From: Staphylotrichum longicolle
Lineage: Eukaryota > Ascomycota > Sordariomycetes > Sordariales > Chaetomiaceae
Direction of reading: 5' to 3'
NCBI GenBank assembly: GCA_019096155.1
Contig: JAHCVI010000001.1
Location: forward strand, 6,510,001-6,574,000
DNA length: 64,000 nucleotides
The position numbers and the translations under genes were made by a program. The notes under the pieces are model-generated. The model worked only from the letters and a program-made list of their open reading frames with translations. It made no database searches and was not told the origin of the DNA. Shown piece after piece: positions 33,600 through 43,298 of this stretch; positions within the stretch are counted from its first letter, which is position 1, and each line of letters opens with the position of its first letter.

Positions 33600-35530
33600 G
33601 ACTGAAACCTGTGAGGTGAGGGTCCAGGACTCCAGGGGCGGAAGGCTTGGGTGTGAGGGAAAAGAAAAAATGTGGGAAATTGTCGTGTTCCTGGATTTGA
33701 CTATAGGGATGTGAACACTCGAGAAGTAATACAAACAGCTTCGTTTCGTATATCTTCCCTGACTCCAAGCTTGAGTCGAGTTACACAAGGATTCATTCGG
33801 AGCTCAAAGCAGAGTGCAGGTGGGTTTCGAGGTCAACACACGAATAATCTAGTGGGGCAGTTGAGCGATAAGACGCCGATAGGCAGAACTGAGGGGCTGA
33901 GCGCTACCGCCTGCCGTTTCAGATAGTTGCTGTGTTGAAGCTGAAAGAACAGAGGGTTCGCGGTGAATTGATGTTCAAAGACACCCACCAACCCTGCGGA
34001 GCCCTGGCACTTGCAACGCATTGTTCATCACTCAGATCAACAGCTTCATCGCCTCTTCCCGGCTATCGGCTTCCTTTCAATACAAGATACATTCGAAGTG
34101 TCGTTGTGTTACATCGTCAGCTTACCGGTTCATTGAATTGATTGCTCATACAGGAGGTGTGCAGCCCTTTTGAAGTTGTTTTTGGGCCCCGACTCTGCGG
34201 ACAACAGGCGCATTGCATTGCCCATCTCCTCCAGTGGCTGCACACACGCACCGCTTTCGCTCCCTCGAGTCCCACTTCGGCAAAACGCAACACGCAACGT
34301 CCAAGGTCGGATGGAGAATTGGAACAAGGAGAAACGTGGTGTGGTCACGGGAAGACCCGTGCAGCAGATCGGCCTGTGGAAAATCGACCTCGCCCCAGAA
34401 CCGCCTGGGCTGGAATGCGGCGCCTCATTGGCTTCCGGGCTGGGTGTCTCGGCGCTTAACCGTGCAACAAGGTTGGAGGGACCGGAACCAGGTGGGGAGC
34501 GATCCCAGAATCCGATGTGACTTGGACCCTCCGCTTGTGCAACCACCATGCCTTGGCATCTCCAGCTTTCTTGCGGTTTGCGCCCCGACGGCTGTCCCGA
34601 CTTGCCTTGAGCCTTTGACAGATGATAGTCCGACGAGGATTACAAAGGGACGCTGAGATCGCAGATCTGTTGGGATCAGGGGAAGACGTTAGGCCGACTG
34701 CCAGAACGGAATCTTCTGCAACTGCAAAAGGGGCCAGAAGCCGGCGCTGCCCAAGGACCATGCGGTGCGGCCGCCGATTGGAGGGCTGTTGGTGATTGCT
34801 TGACGGACAAGAGGGCTTTGGCGAGGTGATGGACCTGCAATCGCCCCAGCACAGCGACTCGCCCGCAGCCAAGCGGCCAAGTGCGGCCGCCCATTGGCCA
34901 CAGGGGCCTCCAGGTTGCAGGGGGCGGGAGGGTCGGCATGCACAGCTTGCACCTCCGCAGCCTGTTTGCCCCCCTGTGAGTGGTCGAGCTGATGGCAAGC
35001 ATGCTGCTGCCAAAGAGCCGTTCAGATTGGGTGCGTGGTTCTTCGGCATGCGAAAGGAACCGTCGGTCCATGGTGCCTTGCCGGTGTGGGTGCGCGGGGG
35101 GAAAGGGTATGCAATATTGGTTCGACGTGACAAAGGCTGGGCGGCTGGAGAGGAGAGGGGAATGGCTGCAGTCCTCAATGGTCACCACCAGATATTACCC
35201 TCCCATTGCCCAGCTTTTCGGTCTCTACTTTCCCTTGTTTTCATCCTTTGAACTGCACGCCGAGAACAGTCTTCGACGTCAAGCCTGGGCCTCCGCAAAC
35301 TCGCATCAGGGTCGTGGACGTGGACTCCGGAAAACGCCAGCCCCGCCACTTTCAGGTCACACAGCACAAAGATTGTCCAGAGGCAGGAGGTCGACTTTAT
35401 TCAGGATTGATCGAGGCTAGAAACGGGTTCAACCATTATCAAGAGGGGGATATCTCGGAAATTTTGAAGAGGCTGTTGGGAGACTCAAACTTTACGCCAA
35501 CACTCGGCACACACACAACAAGACTTCACC
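33600..35530. other. Intergenic region, 1.9 kb, between divergent genes
   Basis: The upstream flank of the SRR1-like gene and of the BIM1-like gene. Several long but overlapping frames at 34130-35250 on both strands lack domains, introns and consistent codon use. No gene can be supported. Confidence 0.5.
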
Positions 35531-36395
35531 ATGCTCACATCAACACTCGTCGCTGTCGCCGGCGCGGCGCTGGCATCCGCCCACACAGTCATCACATACC
35601 CGGGATGAGAGGGCAACAGCTTGCAAACAACCGAAGAATTCCCCTACGGCATGCAATGGATGTATCCATGTGAGTCCATCACACCCCTTTCCCCTTCCCA
35701 AACCCTCGCTTAACGCTTGAACCAGGCGGCGGCGTGCCCACGACAACAAACCGCACCTTCTGGCCCACAACAGGCGGCGCCATCGCCTTTCAACCAGGCT
35801 GGTTCCAGGGCCACTCGACGGCCTTCATCTACATCAACATGGGCTTCGGCAACGAAGGGCCCGAGCTCGCCCCCGGCCTCCACGGCCCGCCCAACATGAG
35901 CAACCCCATGATCAACCCCTTCCAGATTATCGGCCCCACGCGCAACCCCTACCCGGGCACGGTCTGCCTGCCCCAGGTGCCCCTCCCGGTCAACGCCTCC
36001 GTCAAGGCCGGCGACAACGCAACCATCCAGGTTGTCGAGCTGGCCCTGCACGGCGCTGCGCTGTACTCGGTTCGTTCCTCCCCCTTCCACCCCCAACAAC
36101 AAATAAAACACACCGACCCCCAACTAACACGTCTTGTGTGTGATGATAGTGCGTCGACATCACCTTTGCCGAGCCCGGCGACCCGCGCATCGCCCTCGTC
36201 AACGAGACCAACTGCTTCAACAGCACCGACATTGGCGTCGCCGACATCTACACGCTCACGCTGCGCGCCTCGGGCCAGAGCGCCAACATCAACGCCACCA
36301 GCGCCGCCGTCCGCTCCTTCCAGCTCGCCGGGAGTGCCGCCGTGTACGGCGCGTACGCCGCGGTGCTGCTGGGCGGGTTGTTGGCGTTGCTATGA
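35531..36395 (+). CDS. BIM1-like (LPMO-like X325) copper protein with early in-frame stop
   Basis: Three exons (35531-35669, 35726-36069, 36150-36395), all phases consistent, 242 codons. The signal peptide ends ALASA, and His18 would be the mature N-terminus (HTVITYPG), as needed for a histidine-brace copper site. The core reads FPYGMQWMYPCGG, FQPGWFQGHSTAFIYINMG, NPFQIIGPTRNPYPG, CLPQVPLPVNASV, VELALHGAALYSCVDITF. The C-terminus has a Ser/Ala-rich region and a hydrophobic tail, as in GPI-anchored members. Cryptococcus Bim1 helps copper uptake. TGA at 35606-35608 follows YPG, where the family normally has Trp (TGG to TGA). Everything downstream remains well conserved, so the stop is recent or a base error. 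As sequenced, only 25 residues would be made. Confidence 0.7.
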
Positions 36396-37482
36396 ACTGA
36401 TCTGATTTGACCTTTGAGCGGGGGGCAAAGTGTATGGGCTGTGTATATTTTGGGCATCATTTGGATCTGGCGTTTTATGGAAAGGGTTGGGTGTTATATC
36501 CGGGGACAGGTTTATTTCTCTCTTTTCATTTTTCTCGTCTGAGTGAGAGATGCTACGTTGAGGTTGGCTTAGGAGTGTACAAGGCAGGGACTTGTTCCCC
36601 AGGCTTTGTGGATGCGTGGGATATTGGCGTAAGGACCGAAGCCGCAGGTGGTGGTCTATCCCATGTGTGCGCTCGAGCTGAGTCGGTTCTTTCTAGTGTT
36701 GGATAGAGACCTTTGATACAAAATCGAAGATGACCGGTTCAAAACACCGTTGCTGACGCTCAGTCTCATGACAACACCCTTCCCATTCACGAGCATGTCC
36801 AAGACTCTCTCTAACACCGTACCAAATCTGCCCGCTGATTCCGCAAGTTCTTTCAGCCAAGTCTGGAATTTCTTCCCCTCTCTTTCAGCTCGCCGAGAAA
36901 TTCGTCTCGGCATCCAGCCCCGGAACGGAGCCGGTATCTCACGCCCCGTATCACCAGCCGCCGGGCAGACGAGCAAGGGGGGTTTCAACAGCGTCAGAAC
37001 TTCCCCCCATCACAGTGGTGGGCGGCTGTAAATCCAGGCATCGATTCTTCATGGACCTTGAGATTAATCCAATCATTCGTGCAAGAATCTGGGAAAAAAA
37101 ATGCATTTACGAAGTACCCGACGACGCGCATCTGCTTTGCTTAGTCCGCTCTTGAACCCCTGTGATGGGGCAAGGGACGTCCGACCTAAGGCGGCGCCTC
37201 TAGTGTTCCTCAAGGTGACTCTCACCCAAACTAGCATTCGCTGTCTAATACCGTAACGCACATCTCAAAACAGGGTTTGGGTCAAGTGTAATGCAACGGT
37301 CCTGTGATTCCCTACGCAAGCTAAGATGTTCATCCGTTGTCTATCGCTGATGCAGCCAGAGAAAAAGGATAATCGCAGGGTCAGACCAAAACCACGCTCG
37401 TGAATCATGACAATGCTCAACAGACACAACACTTCCTACCCGCCCTCCCCTCACCCTCTTACACCAAACTCAACCTGCCACG
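36396..37482. other. Intergenic region between convergent genes, 1.1 kb
   Basis: The 3' flanks of the BIM1-like gene and Doa1. No coding region, RNA gene or clear repeat is recognised. Confidence 0.55.
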
Positions 37483-40012
37483 CTACCCCCTCAGCAGCGC
37501 CAAACACTCCCCCGCGACCGTCTTGATCCTCGCCTCCCCGCCCTTCTTGGCCGCCTCCCCGACAGGCTCGCCCACCTCGAGCGTCCGCGCCAGCTCCCTC
37601 GCGTCCCCGCCAATCGCCAGCACCATGCCCAGCGTCATGAGCGCGCGGAACAGCACCTCCGGGTCCGCCTGGCGGCGGATCACGTCCTCGGCGATCTGGC
37701 ACAGCAGCAAAATCTGCTCCAGGTGCACCGACCCGCGCTCGTTGAAGGCGAGGCAGGCAAAGTTGAACGTCGCCGACGTGAGCGCGATCTGGAGGTTGTT
37801 GTTTTCCAGGCCGATTGGCGCGCATTCGCCCTCGACGCCGGTGATGCGGGCGAGAGTGCCGATGATGGCCGGGGCGGAGGCGGCGGCGAGGGCGCGTCCT
37901 TCGGGGGTGGTGAACAGGTTGGTTACGGTGCGGAGGGCCATCATGACGTTGTTGGGGTTGATGTTAGAGGCGCCCAGGGTCTGGATGAAGTCCTCGAGGG
38001 ATTCGGACGGGATGGGGTCTTGGGTGGCGAGGGCACCTTTCAGGGCGATATCGATGAGGTTGCCGTATTTGGGATCTTTGAGAGAGGCCGAGCCTGGCCA
38101 TGCCACGAGACAGCGGAGAACGTCGAGAGCTGGGAGGCGGTCGCTGTAGGGCCACTGCGTGATGATGTTGTAGACACTGCGTTGAGCCTCGAGGAGCGTT
38201 GGGGGTGCTGTTTTCTGAGGTGCGGTGCCCATTGTGGCTTGCAGAACCGACTCAAGGCCCTTGATACCATCGGGATTCAAGGCAATGTGTTTGTTCCCTG
38301 CCAGGACGTGCTTCTCGTTCAGGCTCTTCAGCTTCTTGACGACCGGCTCCCACTTGGCTTGTGTCAGAGCGAGGTACCCAGTGTGTGGTAGGTATTTCTT
38401 CTGCTGCGTTGCTTGCTCGGGTTGGTACCGGGAATCAGTTCCGTACGGGTCGGCCGATGGAGCTTCGGCGCTCTGACCAATCGTTGCGCCCTTGGTGTTG
38501 GTCACGATGAACTTGGCGACCTCGTCGATATATGAGATGGGGAGCTCGTTGTTTCCGAGAAACTTTGTCGCCGCCTCATATGGGTTTTCGGAAAGGTTAT
38601 AAGGCAGCTTGAGGGGCGGCTTGCCTTCCTCGATGTCGACGTCAAAGACGTAGTCGTATTCTTGCCCATTATACTGGACTTTGCGCCCACTGCTACCGGT
38701 TGAGTCGACCACGGTCCCAACGTGTACCCACCGCTGCTCGCCTGCTGGGGGTTAACATCAAGAACTTCGGAAGAAGCGGCTCAGATATGAGGAGCTTACC
38801 TAATGACCATTGGTAGGCCCCGATGCTGCCATCTTCTTCCAATACAGTCGTGACCTGACCATCCTTCTTGCCTGCGTTATTGAGCAGCCAGGACTTGGGG
38901 TTCAATTGCTCCTTGTTGATCGAGGGGCCGAGCTGCTGTTGGGGAATGGCGGACGCCCGAACCGACTCTTCGAATTGAGACAAGGCCTCGGGGGAGGCGG
39001 TGCGGTCAGCGTTGCGAGTGAAGACGCGAACCACGTTATCACTGGCGCCGGAGACAATGTCTCCATTTTCGGGACATACAGCAACCGACCAGACCGAAAT
39101 GGCGGGATGTGTTATTGTCTGGATGCATTCCGAACCCCTCCAGATCCTGACCGTCCGGTCCTCCCCTGCGCTGACGATCTCACCCGACGGCAGACAGGCG
39201 AGAGAGTAGATGAAGCTATCGTGGCCCTGTAGGGTTCCAACCTGTGTGCCATTCATCTTCCACAGCTGGATGATGCCATCGTTGCCAGCGCTCGCAAACT
39301 CGGCCCCGCTCGGATGCCCCTTGAGGCCACCAGGAAGCTTACACAAGGCACGGACAACCGAGTTGGTGGTAAGCGTGCGCCGTGGTTCAACCTCGCCGTT
39401 GCCATTGACTTGGCGGAGATCAAAAATGCGGATGTTATTGTCGGCGCTGCCCGTGATTACCGTGTGTTCATCGAAGGCAAGGACAGCCCAAACACTCCGA
39501 ACCTCGCCCTGGTGCACGAGCTGAGCCGAGATCTGCCACTTTTCCGTCTCCCAGACGAGTGCCTTCCCATCCCAGCCGCCAGACACAATGTATGACCCGC
39601 GGGGAGATACGTCAAGTGCGCAGACATTGTGCCCATGCCCAACGAGGAGTCTGTCGGCGTTGTCGGTCGAGGTCAGGGTGGGCCGCTTCGCTTCAATGAT
39701 GGCCTCCTGGCCGCCGGAGACGATAAGCCCGTCGGTCCAGGTTTCCGAGGGGCGGAGGTATGTGAGGGAGTTGATATAGCCGTGGCCTTGGCTGGTTATG
39801 GTGGGATCGAATGTCGGGGGCTTGTCGCTGGTCTTGCGCCAGAGACGGACGGTTTGATCGCGGGACGTGGAGAGGACCGTGTTCGCGGCGGGGAAGCAGA
39901 CGGCACAGACGTGGGGGACGCTGCATTAGTTTCAACAAGTGTGCCTGTGCAGGCATGAACTCACATCTGCATCGTGGCCCTTTAGCTGGGCCGACAGCTT
40001 GAAGCTCGACAT
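37483..40012 (-). CDS. doa1: Doa1/Ufd3 (PLAA) ubiquitin-binding Cdc48 cofactor
   Basis: Three exons: 39965-40012, 38800-39920 and 37483-38741, about 808 residues. N-terminal WD40 propeller (MSSFKLSAQLKGHDAD, SRDQTVRLWRK, SYIVSGGWDGKALVWE, TGSADNNIRIFDLR, SAGNDGIIQLWK, SAGEDRTVRIWRG, SGASDNVVRVF). The central PFU ubiquitin-binding domain follows (VQYNGQEYDYVFDVDIEEG, LPISYIDEVAKFI), then the C-terminal PUL armadillo domain (about residues 520-808), which binds Cdc48/p97. The protein helps recycle ubiquitin and remodel ubiquitylated substrates. At the start of exon 2 the acceptor (CAG at 39921) is followed by five C; the conserved frame is reached only if one base is extra there (DAD to VPHVCAVCF). 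That is probably a homopolymer error. Otherwise intact. Confidence 0.88.
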
Positions 40013-41103
40013 CGCGGTCTCGTTCGCGTTCGCAGTGTGTCGGTCTGTTGGTCGAGGGCGGGGTAACGATGCATGCACTTAGAAGCAGCCGCGGTGAGCT
40101 TAGGCTTGCACTAAGCAGCCGTGATACGGAACAGGATTGCCGAGTGACCAGATCGTGATATGGCCGCGGTGAAACAAGTGCGAGGGTAAACTGTGGTGAG
40201 GTGCCGATTTGTAAGGAGGACCGAGTGGGATGGAATTGGTTAGAATGCTTGCCGCAGTGTTGGGGATGACGATGTCGGGTTACCTGGGCCGAGCTGCCTG
40301 GCCTGGGCTGGGACCTGAGAGTGGGGCATAATCCGGCTGGGGTGCGCTGGGGACCTGAATGGGTACCCCTCGAAGACACTGTTTGCATACATAGAACAGG
40401 ACATTATTTCTCAATTGTGAGCAGCAAGTAAATACCTGAGAAAGTCTACTTTGGGTAAGATTAAAAGCATATCAGTATCGACAAAACTGTGCAAAATTGA
40501 GAGTTTGAAGCCCAGAAAGCCGGAACCTTTGGCATCCCGAGCCCAGGTCCTGGGTACCCAAACTCAGGCGACGGGAAGCAGGTGGAACCAGAGCTCAGTC
40601 GCTGTGGCCCATGAGGGGCAGGCCCAACTTGGCAAGCTCGCCCCTGACATGTGTTGTGGCACCCCGCACTGCCTGGACGAGACGGCACCACCTGGGCAAT
40701 CTTCTGGGGTCGCTGCTGTTGTCGCATCGACCGTCCGCTTTCTCCTGCAAATTCTGCCCACCAGCGGCACCCGGCGTGACGACCACTCGGCCTAATCTCC
40801 CGCCTCCTTTCTGACGACCCGACTACGACCCCGCTACGACCAGTTACGACAATTTTCGCTCTTTGGTTTCTTTTGTTTTCCAGGTCCCAGATTCCCAGGT
40901 TCTCTTCACCAGCCTGCAGCTCGCAGTGACGGCGACCACCACTGGTCAAGAAGTTGCCAGGACTTTCACCTCCGTACCCGACTTTGCCTCGCTGCACCAC
41001 ATCAGACATCTCACGTTGGGCGGCTTGACGCCCTCCGGTTATCGATTTTCCATCATAACCAGCTACGATCCCTGCGATCTCGAGCGCTGTCCACTATTCC
41101 GCA
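40013..41103. other. Divergent promoter region, 1.1 kb
   Basis: Shared upstream region of doa1 (-) and the STRAP-like gene (+). No coding sequence is supported. Pyrimidine-rich leader sequence precedes 41104. Confidence 0.6.
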
Positions 41104-42226
41104 ATGGCTGACACTACTGCCCCTCGCCAATACGTGCCCCTGACGTGCCACGGCCACTCACGGCCTGTTCCTCATCTGAGCTTCTCTCCCCTGGAGAAGG
41201 AAGATGTGTATTACATGATTTCTGCCTGCAAAGGTTTGCCATCTTATCATCATTTTGCGTGGCCTCTCGCGCTGACCAAGCCCCCTCGCAGATGGTAACC
41301 CGATGCTGCGCGACGGCCAGACGGGCGACTGGATCGGCACTTTTCTTGGCCACAAGGGTGCTGTGTGGCAGGCGAGATTGAGCCCCGATGCCACGACTGC
41401 TGCGACTGCCTCTGCCGACTTCACTGCGAAGGTTTGGGACACGCATACTGGCGAGCTGCTGTACGTCCTCCAGCACGACCACATCGTCCGAGCCATCGCC
41501 TATCCCTTTGACCAGTCCGGTATGATCGCGACTGGCGGGTTTGAAAAGAAGCTTCGCATCTTCGACCTTCACGAACAACAGGCCTCGGGGGAGTCGGCCT
41601 CGGCCAATCCTGTCAACCCGACCACCATCGAGACTTCGAGAGCGTTCGAGATCGGCGAGGGCACACACAAGGAGGCCATCAAGTTCATTGTCTGGGCTAA
41701 GGACCCTCGTAGTATTATCACTGCGTCTGGCGATACCCTTCGCTGGTTCGATCTGCCCACCCGGCGCTGTGTCCGTGAGGTGAGGCTTGAAGCCGAGATC
41801 AAGTCGTGCGAGCTTGTGTCCTTGGCCCCGGCACACAGCTCCCCGACGGATATCGGCGGCGGTCTTCCCGTTCTGGCGGTGGCTGCCGGTAAGACGGCAT
41901 ACTTCTGGGGTGGGTCGAGGGCCGAGGACGAACTGAAGCAAATCAAGCTTCCGCATGGCATCGCCAGTGTTGGCCTTGACCTGAAGGGCAGAAAGATTGT
42001 GGTGGGAGAGGAGCCGGGCACCTGGGCTCGCGTCTACAGCTGGGATGACGCCAAGGAGCTTGACGTCCACAAGGGTCACCACGGCCCGATCTGGTCCATT
42101 GCCTTCTCGCCGGATGGAAACCTATACGCGACGGGCTCCGAGGATGGCACCATCAAAATGTGGAAGAACTGCGAAGGGTTTTACGGGCTCTGGAGAGGGG
42201 GCGTGTCGGGCAACGGCACAGACTAG
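41104..42226 (+). CDS. STRAP/Unrip-like WD40 repeat protein
   Basis: Two exons (41104-41233 and 41292-42226) for 354 residues. It begins RQYVPLTCHGHSRPVPHLSF and has the STRAP hallmark DGNPMLRDGQTGDWIGTFLG directly after the intron. WD repeats follow: HKGAVWQARLSPDATTAATA, SADFTAKVWDTHTGELLYVL, TGGFEKKLRIFDL, ITASGDTLRWFDLPTRRCV, and last SIAFSPDGNLYATGSEDGTIKMW. Animal STRAP acts in the SMN complex and TGF-beta signalling; in fungi the protein is a conserved WD40 scaffold, probably cytoplasmic and linked to mRNA or snRNP work. The donor after exon 1 is GTTTGC, a minor variant. The frame stays open for 135 codons after the TAG stop (see findings). Confidence 0.85.
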
Positions 42227-43298
42227 GTGGACGAACGCCCTTTCGACAACCCCCCTTACGCTATCGTCGCCCAATCGCCTGATAGCCCGTCACCAGACAA
42301 GGCTGATGACCACCCTGTTTCGGCCCTGGCTGATCGATCGAGCTCCGAGCTCACCGCGGTGGCTCCTCTGGAGGAAAACTCCGGACCACCTCTGAGCCTT
42401 TCGTCCCAGACAAATGGCAAAACTATATCACCTTCAGCTGGTCGCGGCTTCGACTCGACCTGTTCCGACCAGCCGCTTCATTCCCGGGAAGCTGGTAAAC
42501 CAACGCGGTTGCGCTGCACATGCCCGTCCTGCCCGCGGCACGGCAGCCCGACCAAGTCAGGAGACAGCAAATTGGAGGAATTTATGCGGCGCTCGACTCT
42601 CCACATGATCAACGCGGCAAGGCCTCTGTCTTGAGCCTTGTTCGGTGAGCCAGCCAAGGATTATTTTCCGGTGTTATCTGGGTGCCCCTGAGCGGGCTGC
42701 TTTACGTCATGATAGACGGTGGACCTGCATATTCTGCACTTTTAGTGATATGACTGCTGCGAGATGGACTTTTAGAGATCTGCTTAGAGGTTATGGCTCG
42801 GCCTCCTATTCAGGAGCACCGTAGGCGCTGCTTGATGTGTTTTTAAACGTGGCCGTTGCTCAGATGGTCTCGGCCTGAGCCCTCACCGGAAATGCTACCA
42901 GCACCAAACATAATTCGAGAGCAGTCATCTTCGATCCATGCGAGTCTTTGTGTAATTTCCGTGTTGATGACATGAACAACTTGGTTCGTACTTTTGCTAT
43001 GACCTGCAGTGAGCAGCTTCTGTCCGGAGGTAGTCAAGGATCTGCCCCTCATCAGCGGGACTGCGGGGTGCTCCACGCACGCGTGCCGGGGTCTTGGGAT
43101 CCATCTTGGCGCGTCCCCATCTCTGGCTCCCGCATTGGAAGCTTAAACCTCCATTGCCATTTATCATCGCCATCCCTTGGTGCTCCATCTTCTTGCCAGC
43201 CCAACAAATCATTTTCCGAAGCTGCACCAAAACCTGTGCAACTTACAGTTGGATACTGGGATTCATCCTCAGCTGCCACATCACCACAGCTTCTCAAG
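42227..43298. other. Intergenic region, 1.1 kb
   Basis: Begins with the 135-codon open frame in phase with the STRAP-like gene, without its own ATG near the start. The rest is the promoter and possible leader of SPT8. No independent gene is supported. Confidence 0.5.

Noticed and set aside
34130..35250. Several long frames on both strands
   Set aside because: Three or more overlapping frames are equally open, with no conserved motif; typical of GC-rich noncoding DNA.
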